Made by a program: the position numbers and the translations under genes. Shown in pieces: positions 1 to 6,599 of a DNA stretch of 8,394 nucleotides (within the stretch, counting starts at the first letter, position 1; each line of letters opens with the position of its first letter). Location: contig VSOC01000146.1 in assembly GCA_009774615.1 (NCBI GenBank), positions 1 to 8,394 of the forward strand, written 5' to 3'. The notes beneath the pieces were generated by a model. The model made no database searches, had not been told where the DNA came from, and saw only the letters and a list, made by a program, of their open reading frames with translations. Source of the stretch: Lachnospiraceae bacterium. GTDB lineage: Bacteria > Bacillota > Clostridia > Lachnospirales > Lachnospiraceae.

Positions 1-58
1 GAATTTACTTCTTTCACTCAAAATCCGCCTTTATCCTCATATGCTTTATTAAGTACTT

Positions 59-600
59 TTAATAATCCCATAGAAATCCATCATACCATTTTTTAACTTC
101 TTGTTTTCTCTCCGATAAGGCATATTCATCCAGCGAGTTAAAAACCTTTTTTTCCGTAAATCCAAAACAATCAGCATATTTGGGGGATGTTATCGTAATC
201 ACTTCCAGATTATTCAAATCCGAAAAAATCGATTCCTTACTCACCCGGGTGATCCCTGTCATCATCGCCGTTCCAGATATGGATTGGTTTTAAATGCCGC
301 ATTAAACATACTTCGGGTAAAAGAAACCAGTTCGTCCCAGCAGCCATTTTCATAAACTTCCTGCATGGGTGTATCGTATTCATCCAGCAAAATAATTATC
401 TTTTTCTGATAATAACGGGATAAATAAAGAGATAGTTGATGAATCGCCATCGTTGTTGTCGTTTCATTCATATTGAAATTAACCGATACAAAAAAATTTC
501 TCCCACCATTCCCGAATAAATCCCGTCTTATCGATATAAAATAATTTTTTTCCTTACTTTTTCAAAATCCTGATACCCAATCCCTACCGTCTTTGCCATG
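59..600 (-). pseudogene. AAA-ATPase-like / PD-(D/E)XK family protein, degraded
   Basis: These are fragments of one family member (AAA-ATPase-like domain, usually followed by a PD-(D/E)XK nuclease domain), read 600 to 59. The start MAKTVGIG, then QDFEKVR, is the usual N-terminus of this family. One base appears lost near 545-550, so the next block (YIDKTGFIREWWE) is in another frame. The following ~90 residues, including the Walker A region, are missing. A Walker B-like block (IIILLDEYDTPMQE) and LVSFTRSMFNAAFKTNPYLER follow at 262-471. A second one-base loss at about 266-270 shifts the frame again before MTGITRVSKESIFSDLNNLE (59-265). The sequence stops at KWYDGF, where full-length members continue for several hundred residues. 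No functional product is likely. The family call rests on remembered conserved blocks, and the function of the family is poorly defined. Confidence 0.75.
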
Positions 601-615
601 TCTGCACCTCATTTT

Positions 616-765
616 TTACCAATTTTCATCCTCTTTTCCCAAACGAAAATGCATATAGTCCTTATCGGATACAAAATTTCCACCCCAGAAAAATCCATAT
701 TCTTCAAAGATTTTCTTACACTCCCGAAGCGCAGAAGGGGAAATATTAGGTCTAAAATTATATGT
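616..765 (-). pseudogene. C-terminal fragment of an M15-type D-Ala-D-Ala carboxypeptidase
   Basis: A 49-codon stretch with no start codon begins just after an in-frame stop inside the MATE 3' end and stops at 616-618. It reads RPNISPSALRECKKIFEEYG, then FFWGGNF, then DKDYMHFRL. The pattern WGG-x-F/W followed by D-x-x-x-H-F is the end of the Peptidase_M15 (VanY-like) domain, where the histidine is a zinc ligand. The upstream H/D zinc ligands of the fold are absent. The fragment lies between the MATE stop and the start of the AAA-ATPase pseudogene and is likely left from a deletion that joined the MATE gene to this tail. Family assignment is from motif recognition only. There is no sign of expression. 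Confidence 0.55.
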
Positions 766-2146
766 TTATTCTTTCGTTCCCGCCGGATAGTTCCGGCAGC
801 ACCGTAATAAGCATGGTCACATAGCAGGCCATTCCTCCGATAAAGTTAGAAATCGGTTCTGCCATAAAAATCCCGTCCACGCCAAGCCCAAACAGGGACG
901 GCAGCAGGATAATCATGGGAATTACGATAATCACCTTCCGAAAAATGGAGAAAAATACCGCCCTCTTTGATTTTCCCAGTGCCACGAACACGGACTGCCC
1001 GGCAAACTGTAAGGACATCATAAAAAATCCGAAATAGTAAATCTGCATCGCCGGGATGCCCGCTGCCACCAGTTCCTTGTCCTGGTTAAAAATCCGGATG
1101 AAAAATTCCGGAAAGCCGTGCACCAGGCTCCAGGCGGCGGTCGTGTAGATAACGGATACCACAGAGATAAAGACAATGGCTTTTTTCACCCGCTTATATT
1201 CCCCCGCCCCATAGTTAAACCCCATAACCGGCTGCGCACTGTTGGTCAGACCCTGAACGGGAAGAGAGATAATCTCCCGCACGGAATTAACCACGGTCAT
1301 CACACCCACATAGAGATCCCCGCCATACCGGGACAGGCTGGCATTATACATCATCTGAACAAGGCTGTTGGTCACAGACATGGTAAAGCCGGATAAGCCA
1401 AGCCCGATAATGGCACGCACACGCTCTATCTGCAGACGAAATGCATTTCTCTGCAGCTTTAAAATCGTCTTTTCCCCGGTCAGAAAACGGATAATCCACA
1501 CCGCAGACAATCCCTGGGAAATCACCGTCGCCCAGGCCGCCCCCTGCACGCCCATGTGAAACACGAAAATAAACAGCGGGTCAAGCAGAATATTGGCCAC
1601 GGCTCCCAACAGTACTGTAAACATCCCAACCTTTCCAAAACCCTGGGAATTAATAAAGCTGTTCATCCCCAGCCCCACCATCACAAAAACACTTCCTAAA
1701 AGATAAATTGTCACATAGGACTCGGCATAGGGCAGGGTCGCTTCGGAAGCCCCCAGAAGATACAAAAGAGGGCGCTTCCACCACAAACCTAAAACGGTCA
1801 GGACAACCCCGCACCCAAGCATAAGGATAAAGGAATTGCCCATAATCAACTCAGCTTCCCGGTCATTTCCCCGTCCCCGCTCAATCGAGCACAGGGGAGC
1901 GCCGCCCATGCCAAATAAATTGGCAAACGCAATTACGATAGAAATCACCGGAAGGCAGATCCCCAGTCCCGTCAGTGCCATCGTGGCATTTTTTGGTATC
2001 CTTCCAATGTACATCCGGTCAATAATATTATACAAAACGTTAATCAACTGGGCAAACGTCATCGGCACGGCAAGCCGCACAATATTCTGGACAATACTTC
2101 CCTTAGAAAAATCGTTCTGTTGTTTTTGTGTGTATGAAGAAGACAT
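758..2146 (-). CDS. MATE family multidrug/cation efflux transporter
   Basis: An integral membrane antiporter that exports organic compounds using a Na+ or H+ gradient (family knowledge). The 462 residues are the normal length and contain about 12 hydrophobic segments in two MatE halves (roughly residues 20-180 and 240-400). Typical family blocks are visible: NILLDPLFIF at ~185-194 after the first half, and QPVMGFNYGAG at ~305-315 in the second. The start is supported by GAGGG in the 12-nt gap after the amidohydrolase stop, so the two genes are almost certainly cotranscribed and translationally close. No terminator hairpin is obvious after the stop at 758, where a peptidase fragment begins directly. 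The substrate cannot be read from sequence. The operon partner suggests export linked to a metabolite handled by the amidohydrolase, which is inference. Confidence 0.93.
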   Translation of the reverse strand: MSSSYTQKQQNDFSKGSIVQNIVRLAVPMTFAQLINVLYNIIDRMYIGRIPKNATMALTGLGICLPVISIVIAFANLFGMGGAPLCSIERGRGNDREAELIMGNSFILMLGCGVVLTVLGLWWKRPLLYLLGASEATLPYAESYVTIYLLGSVFVMVGLGMNSFINSQGFGKVGMFTVLLGAVANILLDPLFIFVFHMGVQGAAWATVISQGLSAVWIIRFLTGEKTILKLQRNAFRLQIERVRAIIGLGLSGFTMSVTNSLVQMMYNASLSRYGGDLYVGVMTVVNSVREIISLPVQGLTNSAQPVMGFNYGAGEYKRVKKAIVFISVVSVIYTTAAWSLVHGFPEFFIRIFNQDKELVAAGIPAMQIYYFGFFMMSLQFAGQSVFVALGKSKRAVFFSIFRKVIIVIPMIILLPSLFGLGVDGIFMAEPISNFIGGMACYVTMLITVLPELSGGNERINI

Positions 2147-2158
2147 TATTTTCCCTCA

Positions 2159-3490
2159 CTAAATCCCAGCCCTTCCGGCAATCTCTTTCATCCTCTTTTC
2201 ACATTCCCGGATAACCTCTTCTTCGTCCATGGTCAGCACCTTCCGATCCTTCATCACCAGCTTCCCATCAATCACCGAATCCACAACATCGTGCTTGGAA
2301 GCGCAGTCCACCAGAGTATTTAATAGGTTGTGCGTCGGCGTAAGGTGGGGCTGCATAATATCTATCGTAATAAAATCTGCCTTTTTTCCCTCTTCCACGG
2401 TTCCCAGAATATCTTCATGCTGCAAAGCCTGCGCCCCGCCCATCGTTGCCATGGTCAGCAGGTCTTTTGCACAGAGCACATCCGGGTCAAAAATCGGAAG
2501 TCCCCAGTAAGCCATCGTCCCGTAAAGCAAAATCTTCATCTCGGCAAACAGACTTAAATTCGACCTGGCTGCTCCGTCACAGCCCAGTCCAAGGGAAATC
2601 TTATTCTGTAAAATCCTCGGCGTCTTTGGGAATCCATGATTGGCATAATTTGCCCTTGGGCAATGAATCAGCTTCACCTGATGTTCTCCCAGCCGGTCAA
2701 TATCTCTCTCGGAAAGTACCACATTGTGCGCCGTTAAAAGATTCGGCCCCAGCACACCCATATCTTCCAGAAACTCTGCCGGGCGCTTCCCATAATGCTG
2801 AAGACAAAAGCTTACCTCATCCTTATGTTCACACAGATGGGCATGAATTCCTGTTTTCAGCCGCCTTGCCTCTGTGCCAATCTCCCGGATCAGTTCCGGC
2901 GAACAGGTCATCACCTGGCGGATGGCAAACCAGATATCCAGCCGCCCCTCCCCTGCCCCCTGGTATTTCTCATATAAATCCTGGGTTAGCTGCATATTTT
3001 TTTCGGCACTTATCTTCATGGAATCCGGAATAGCGCCCCCTATATCCATCGTCGATCGGGCTATTGCCGCACGCATCCCCGATTCCTTTACCGCCTCTGC
3101 CACATCGCCCATGTGCGTGGAGCCTGATTCTGCAAATGCGGTCGTTCCCGACTTAATCATCTCCAGACAGGCAAGCTTTGCGCTGTAGTAACAGTCCTCC
3201 GGCGTTAAATTGCTCTCAAACGGCACCAATATCCTGGTCCAGACCATGGGATACTCATTCGCCGTCCGCCCGCGAAGAAGCTGCTGACAAGTGTGGGTGT
3301 GCCCGTCAATCAGTCCCGGCATAACCAACTTTCCCCTGCCGGAAATAACCTCCTTCGCCTCCTTTGCATCATCTGCAGCTGCATCGGCAATTTTCACTAT
3401 CCGCGAATCCTTAACATAAATATTCTGCCCTTCTTTCACCGAAAAATCCGGCATAAGCACCGAAACATTTTGAATAAGAAGATCAAACAT
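2159..3490 (-). CDS. amidohydrolase / aminohydrolase family protein (ATZ/TRZ, MTA-SAH deaminase-like)
   Basis: A metal-dependent hydrolase of 443 residues with the full TIM-barrel amidohydrolase motif set. It has an N-terminal beta strand leading to PGLIDGHTHT (metal ligands H64, H66), IHAHLCEH (ligand H218, E221 and H222 in the substrate region), TAHN (H255) and GLGCDGA (D305). This layout matches the one-metal deaminases and chlorohydrolases (MtaD, SsnA, guanine deaminase relatives), which usually deaminate purine- or triazine-type rings. The exact substrate is not decidable here. The C-terminal GTVEEGKKADFITID restores the composite beta domain, so the protein looks complete. The ATG is preceded by AGGAGGGG (3494-3501) with a good spacer. 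A sigma-A promoter lies ~80 nt upstream, and the MATE gene follows after 12 nt. Confidence 0.92.
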   Translation of the reverse strand: MFDLLIQNVSVLMPDFSVKEGQNIYVKDSRIVKIADAAADDAKEAKEVISGRGKLVMPGLIDGHTHTCQQLLRGRTANEYPMVWTRILVPFESNLTPEDCYYSAKLACLEMIKSGTTAFAESGSTHMGDVAEAVKESGMRAAIARSTMDIGGAIPDSMKISAEKNMQLTQDLYEKYQGAGEGRLDIWFAIRQVMTCSPELIREIGTEARRLKTGIHAHLCEHKDEVSFCLQHYGKRPAEFLEDMGVLGPNLLTAHNVVLSERDIDRLGEHQVKLIHCPRANYANHGFPKTPRILQNKISLGLGCDGAARSNLSLFAEMKILLYGTMAYWGLPIFDPDVLCAKDLLTMATMGGAQALQHEDILGTVEEGKKADFITIDIMQPHLTPTHNLLNTLVDCASKHDVVDSVIDGKLVMKDRKVLTMDEEEVIRECEKRMKEIAGRAGI

Positions 3491-3493
3491 AGG

Positions 3494-3501
3494 CCCCTCC
3501 T
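3494..3501 (-). promoter_or_regulatory. ribosome binding site of the amidohydrolase gene
   Basis: AGGAGGGG on the minus strand is followed by a short spacer and the ATG at 3490. It is a near-perfect anti-16S match and fixes the start. Confidence 0.85.
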
Positions 3502-3573
3502 GTCGTTTACGGTTTCTCTGTACTGTTTCTTTACAGCAGTTTCCCGCAAACTCTTTTCTGTTATGATAATTCG

Positions 3574-3602
3574 ATTATAGCATGTATCTGCCGTATTGAC
3601 TA
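3574..3602 (-). promoter_or_regulatory. sigma-A promoter for the amidohydrolase-MATE operon
   Basis: On the minus strand, TAGTCA (3597-3602), a 17-nt spacer and a perfect TATAAT (3574-3579) precede the operon. Transcription would start near 3567, giving a leader of about 75 nt. The -35 box matches the TTGACA consensus at 4 of 6 positions. No operator-like palindrome was seen next to it. Confidence 0.6.
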
Positions 3603-3650
3603 GTGTACTGCCTTGTGTAAATTCCGTTAAATATGCACTCGCTATCTACG

Positions 3651-3758
3651 TCATCTGTAAACCTCACGCCGTTTTATCTCTATCGCAGCAGCCAGGATAT
3701 ACGGGTCACTTAACCTTGGAACTGCCTGTTCCATAATGTCCGAAACAGCCGTTTCCTT
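3651..3758 (-). other. possible coding remnant downstream of the GNAT gene
   Basis: In the +1 frame relative to the GNAT gene, a 35-codon stretch ending at TGA 3651-3653 has protein-like composition. It reads KETAVSDIMEQAVPRLSDPY and then ILAAAIEIKRREVYR. The open frame continues back across the GNAT stop to a weak ATG inside that gene, but no ribosome binding site supports a start. It may be the C-terminal end of a lost gene, or chance. I do not recognise the family. The rest of 3600-3756 shows two small hairpins (GGAAC/GTTCC, GAAAC/GTTTC) without T-tracts. Confidence 0.25.
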
Positions 3759-4785
3759 ATAACCTGCACAGCATAATATACTCGCTTTCCTTTTCACTGA
3801 CCGTTTCAAAACCAACCCTGCCATACATCTTCACTGCCGCGGTATTTGTTTTCTGTACAGCCAGAGAAGACTTTGTATACCCCTGCGCTTTCAGCAGTCC
3901 AAGCATTCTTTTCATCAGTTCTGTACCAATACCCTTCCCACGGTATTCCTTATCCAGCGAAATCGCAAAGGAGGGGGTATCATCATCAATATGACCATAA
4001 TCATCCATAATCCTAGTCCACACTGCCCCCACTGCCTGTCCGCCTCTGTCAGCCACAAGGCAGTTATCCCCCTTCCTCGTGCCAAATCCATCCGTATAAA
4101 CACGCATCTGAGGTTGTTCAACAATGTTTTTTGCAGGCGGATTGCCTCCTTCCGGAATAAAAATCGCTTTATACAAAAAATGCTTTAACCGGGCAATTTC
4201 CCCCCTCTGTAAACTTCTGATGATGCAGTAGTTCTCCTCCTTCCCCCCGCCGGAGCCAAAGCGCATTGGTTCTAATACAGAAACATGTTCTGTGCGGATA
4301 TCGTTCATAAGCTTCCAATGAATATCCTTATTCGTGTGATGATAGACAAACCCGCATTTTTCCTGTACCCGTCTGGACTTTTCATTTCCCTCAAAATACC
4401 CGCACCACAGCCTTTTTAATTTTAAATCCTCAAAACTGCGGCGAATAAGTTCTATACAGGCTTCGGGAATCAACCCCTGCCCCCAGAACGGCTCTCCTAT
4501 CCAATAGCCAAGCTCCCCCTCATCGTCGGGCAGATTCAGATTGCTCTGGCTGCCAATGCTAATCGCTGCACAGCCAATCGCTGCATGATCCGTTTTTAAG
4601 CATACCGCATAAGTTTCTTCCTGAGCAAACACTGTCTGAATAATTTCTCGGCTGTTTTCTGTACTTGTATGCACCGGCCACCCCGCCGCCGGACCAATTT
4701 TAGGATTTTTGGCATATTGATATAAATGCTCTGCATCACTTAATTTCCAGGGCCGAAGAATCAATCGCTGTGTAAATAATTCCAT
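3757..4785 (-). CDS. tandem GNAT N-acetyltransferase, two fused domains
   Basis: A 342-residue protein with two acetyl-CoA-dependent GNAT domains. Domain 1 (about 1-165) is RimJ/RimL-like (Acetyltransf_3). It starts with the typical FTQRLILRPW and has GYWIGEPFWGQGLIPEA at ~93-109 as the acetyl-CoA pyrophosphate loop, then NEKSRRVQEKCGF. Domain 2 (about 185-342) is of the Acetyltransf_1 type, with ISLDKEYRGKGIGTELM at ~275-291 as its CoA loop and NTAAVKMYGRVGF near the end. Both loops look intact. A linker at ~166-184 rich in G/E (GSGGGKEE) joins them. The ATG is set by AAGGAGGGA at 4791-4799. RimL-like domains acetylate protein N-termini or small amines, but the acceptors are unknown here. 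The gene stands alone between the operon promoter region and the IS scar. Confidence 0.9.
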   Translation of the reverse strand: MELFTQRLILRPWKLSDAEHLYQYAKNPKIGPAAGWPVHTSTENSREIIQTVFAQEETYAVCLKTDHAAIGCAAISIGSQSNLNLPDDEGELGYWIGEPFWGQGLIPEACIELIRRSFEDLKLKRLWCGYFEGNEKSRRVQEKCGFVYHHTNKDIHWKLMNDIRTEHVSVLEPMRFGSGGGKEENYCIIRSLQRGEIARLKHFLYKAIFIPEGGNPPAKNIVEQPQMRVYTDGFGTRKGDNCLVADRGGQAVGAVWTRIMDDYGHIDDDTPSFAISLDKEYRGKGIGTELMKRMLGLLKAQGYTKSSLAVQKTNTAAVKMYGRVGFETVSEKESEYIMLCRL

Positions 4786-4895
4786 AATCTTCCCTCCTTA
4801 TTTTTCCAGGATTTTCCCATTATTTCCTGCAAACATGACCATATGATTGTTTCATTCCAGTTTTTAAATATTTTTTGTATATGTTCTTTCACTTT

Positions 4896-4923
4896 ATTAT
4901 TCTGCTACTCAAAATATGGACAA
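4896..4923 (-). promoter_or_regulatory. candidate promoter of the GNAT gene
   Basis: On the minus strand, TTGTCC (4918-4923), a 16-nt spacer and AATAAT (4896-4901) would start transcription about 100 nt before the GNAT start codon. It lies next to the expected right end of the IS200/IS605 scar, so the element may have moved close to, or supplied, part of this promoter. The boxes are imperfect. Confidence 0.35.
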
Positions 4924-4934
4924 ACCTATCCCTA

Positions 4935-5100
4935 TCGAGATATTGTAAATTTTCACAAATTTTCTTGTTGTTTCATCGTGTATGCTTTCATTAAAATTCA
5001 ATTACTCACAAGTTCTTGTACACTCCACAGTCGTAAATTCCCGACTAAGCCATCGGTACATACTTACAAATGCCTGGTTATGCTATTTTGTAAGTTAAAG
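4935..5100 (-). ncRNA. omega-RNA-like scaffold / right end of an IS200/IS605 element
   Basis: Downstream of a tnpB 3' end (minus strand, 5100 toward ~4935) is a structured non-coding stretch. A 9-bp stem ACTTACAAA/TTTGTAAGT (5087-5095 with 5062-5070, 16-nt loop) covers the tnpB stop codon. CCGA...TCGG follows, then GGGAATTTACGACTGTGGAG, similar to the scaffold sequence I associate with Clostridia TnpB elements, then ACAAGAACTTGT. In this family the omega-RNA is made from the tnpB 3' end through the right end, with the guide taken from flanking DNA. The 3' boundary cannot be fixed from one copy. Activity is unlikely without a tnpB in the window, but a TnpB in trans is possible. Confidence 0.5.
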
Positions 5101-5161
5101 CATCTCTCAAATTAAGACTTGCATTAAAATCCCTGTTGGCAAGATATCCACATTCACAAAT
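5078..5161 (-). pseudogene. tnpB: TnpB (IS200/IS605 family) C-terminal remnant
   Basis: These are the last 27 codons of a TnpB RNA-guided nuclease, ending at TAA 5078-5080. The reading is ICECGYLANRDFNASLNL followed by RDALTYKIA. It holds the second half of the zinc finger (C-x-CG) and the RuvC-III block N-R-D-F-N-A-S-x-N-L with the catalytic aspartate, which is diagnostic for the family. Everything upstream, including RuvC-I, RuvC-II and the first cysteine pair, is gone and replaced by the end of the DUF6756-like gene, whose TGA (5154-5156) lies inside this remnant in another frame. The piece cannot encode an active nuclease. Confidence 0.8.
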
Positions 5162-5687
5162 AGTCAAGATTTAATCCCTCTCCAATACATGAAATTATAT
5201 CGTGGTGATTGAAACCAATAAGCCATTGATATTTTTTTGAAACAATATAATAATCTAACCAACCATTGTCTAAAAAATTCGTATGACTTAGTAAGTCAAG
5301 GGCTTTTACTAACTCAGGTACATAACTTTCAAATATCCAAAATTCTTCTCCAAAATACCAATCACTGCCCCTGTCAATTAGAAAGTAAACCATCTTATTT
5401 TTTTCTTTTATAATTTGGGGTAAAAAATAAAACCATGTTGAATAATCAACGGTATAGCATCCGAGAAGTTTTTTCATACTTTTAGGACTATATCCATTCG
5501 TATTAGCCCAATGCAGACCATTTTTCCACGTTTTTGTTTTATCCGCATATTTTTCTACAATCTTCTGGTATATATTTTTCCACTGGCCTCCACTCACTTT
5601 ACGAAAGCGTTCTTCTGATATGCCACATTGCGTGACCACTTCATGTTCTAATCTAAATATATCACTTGCAGACCTATTCACATTCAT
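5154..5687 (-). CDS. small cytosolic protein resembling DUF6756
   Basis: A 177-residue soluble protein with no signal peptide or membrane segment, rich in aromatic residues. The middle and C-terminal pattern (WFYFLPQII, then VYFLIDRG, FWIFESYVPELVKALD, LDYYIVSKKYQWLIGFNHHD, IISCIGEG) resembles the DUF6756 family as I remember it. Members of that family are short, often isolated and possibly immunity-like, and the match needs a profile search. The start ATG 5685-5687 follows GAGAGAG with acceptable spacing. The last residues (about LNLDYL) and the stop come from or abut the TnpB remnant, so the natural C-terminus may have been altered by the IS event. GC is low compared with the core genes, which fits horizontal origin. 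No toxin gene is adjacent now. Confidence 0.6.
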   Translation of the reverse strand: MNVNRSASDIFRLEHEVVTQCGISEERFRKVSGGQWKNIYQKIVEKYADKTKTWKNGLHWANTNGYSPKSMKKLLGCYTVDYSTWFYFLPQIIKEKNKMVYFLIDRGSDWYFGEEFWIFESYVPELVKALDLLSHTNFLDNGWLDYYIVSKKYQWLIGFNHHDIISCIGEGLNLDYL

Positions 5688-5819
5688 ATTTTACTCTCTC
5701 TTTTAATCCATAAGTTCATTTTCATTGGATAATTGTCTATATCTTTATTTGATATTAAGCAATTATAATCCTACCACTTCTACAAATATAAAATCCAGAA
5801 ATTTTACCACTTCCATGAA

Positions 5820-5934
5820 AGCGCCAAGAATTTACAGACTTTTTCTCATACTCTCAAGTGTTTCTCCAAAATGTCGAAAAAACACTCTTGATACATACCA
5901 ATTTACAACAATACACAATTCATTTGACAGTCCC
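5820..5934 (-). mobile_element. possible terminal fragment of an IS256-like element
   Basis: The relaxase reading frame loses its similarity abruptly at 5934/5935. From there the minus strand reads GGGACTGTCAAATGAATTGT, which resembles the outer inverted repeats of many IS256-family elements in Clostridia, followed by AT-rich sequence to about 5700. No transposase is recognisable here, and no matching opposite end is present in the window. The inner boundary (5820) is arbitrary. The sharp break in a conserved gene supports an insertion or deletion junction, while the IS family is a guess from the end sequence. Confidence 0.35.
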
Positions 5935-6153
5935 GATAATGTGGTATCCCTGTCTGTTACCTGTCTTGTGGAATATATTCTTTGTTTCCACCATTTGTTC
6001 AAATGCTGTATCCGGCAGGCAGTTGATACTGCCCACCAAAACACATTCCTCTATCTTATCCGGATTTTGAATATATTGCAAAGCATTTTCCAAATGTGAT
6101 GCCGGATTTCTGCCTTTCGATTCTTTTATATTCAGGATCTTTGTAATCGCCAT
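5920..6153 (-). pseudogene. relaxase/mobilization nuclease, N-terminal fragment
   Basis: This is the start of a MOB-type relaxase (Relaxase/mobilization nuclease domain), the enzyme that nicks oriT and leads the transferred strand. The reading starts MAITKILNIKESKGRNPASH, has ALQYIQNPDK (Y27 is the likely catalytic tyrosine of motif I), then GSINCLPDTAFEQMVETK and GYHII. Homology ends at about residue 73-74 at position 5935. The next codons (GTVK and stop at 5920) come from unrelated DNA. Motif III (the HxH metal site) and the rest of the ~400-600 residue protein are missing, so transfer in cis is disabled. The ATG at 6151-6153 overlaps the end of mobC by 22 nt, the usual mobC-relaxase arrangement. 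Confidence 0.8.
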
Positions 6154-6494
6154 GTCTCCAACACCTCCCCGAATAAGCTTTTGATTTCATTAAGGTTTCC
6201 CTGTAACTTATCAATATCACTAAAGTACAATTCCCCTTGTGCATTTCCAAGCCTTACCGCCTGATTAATATTATTTGCAATACCAGAAAAAATCCTGATA
6301 GCCCTTGCCCTGTCCTCCGGATACTTAAAATCCACATTACCGCCTAAACGGATTAATTCTCTTACATATTCGCTTACAGTCTTTCCACTTTTTCTGACTG
6401 CTTCATTTAAAATATCCATATCCTTCTCAGACAGTTTCACCGAAATCTTATAATCTTTCCTGTCAGACTTGTATCTTCTCTTTCCATCTGCCAT
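6132..6494 (-). CDS. mobC: MobC-type mobilization accessory protein (ribbon-helix-helix)
   Basis: A small DNA-binding relaxosome protein that helps the relaxase open and bind oriT. From the ATG at 6494 it has 120 residues, normal for the family. A basic N-terminus (MADGKRRYKSDRKDYK) leads to a ribbon-helix-helix pattern (ISVKLSEKDMDILNEAVRKS, then GKTVSEYVRELI). The C-terminal MobC helix region follows, with the typical IFSGIANNINQAVRLGN and LNEIKSLFGEVLE. AAAGGGG at 6503-6509 is 8 nt from this ATG and only 2 nt from an upstream in-frame TTG (6500), so the ATG is preferred. The gene is intact although its relaxase partner is truncated. It may still bind and repress near its own upstream region. 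Confidence 0.85.
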   Translation of the reverse strand: MADGKRRYKSDRKDYKISVKLSEKDMDILNEAVRKSGKTVSEYVRELIRLGGNVDFKYPEDRARAIRIFSGIANNINQAVRLGNAQGELYFSDIDKLQGNLNEIKSLFGEVLETWRLQRS

Positions 6495-6558
6495 AATCAA
6501 ATCCCCTTTCGTAACTTAAAATTATTATCTTAAACCAATTTCTTTTTATCTGTACCAT
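6463..6558 (-). CDS. possible 31-codon leader ORF overlapping mobC
   Basis: A short frame starts at ATG 6556-6558 with AAAGGATG upstream and runs MVQIKRNWFKIIILSYERGF to a TGA inside mobC (6463-6465) in the +1 frame. It spans the mobC ribosome binding site, so its translation could couple to or open the mobC start. The peptide matches nothing I know. Chance is a fair alternative. Confidence 0.2.
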   Translation of the reverse strand: MVQIKRNWFKIIILSYERGFDYGRWKEKIQV

Positions 6559-6599
6559 TGTTATTTCATCCTTTCTAAAAGTTTTGCTTATAGGTTTTG

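Noticed and set aside
2446..3033. Plus-strand frame of 195 residues opposite the amidohydrolase
   Set aside because: Antisense shadow of a strongly supported gene. Composition is proline/serine-rich, as expected from reverse reading.
4843..5115. Plus-strand frame of 90 residues
   Set aside because: It lies opposite the TnpB stump and omega-RNA-like region, has no ribosome binding site and a composition of translated AT-rich DNA.
5832..6044. Minus-strand frame of 70 residues overlapping the relaxase fragment
   Set aside because: Its first half is the relaxase in a wrong frame. The second half lies in the IS-like end and matches nothing known.
5725..6099. Plus-strand frame of 124 residues
   Set aside because: Antisense to the relaxase fragment and the IS-like end, with no family resemblance.
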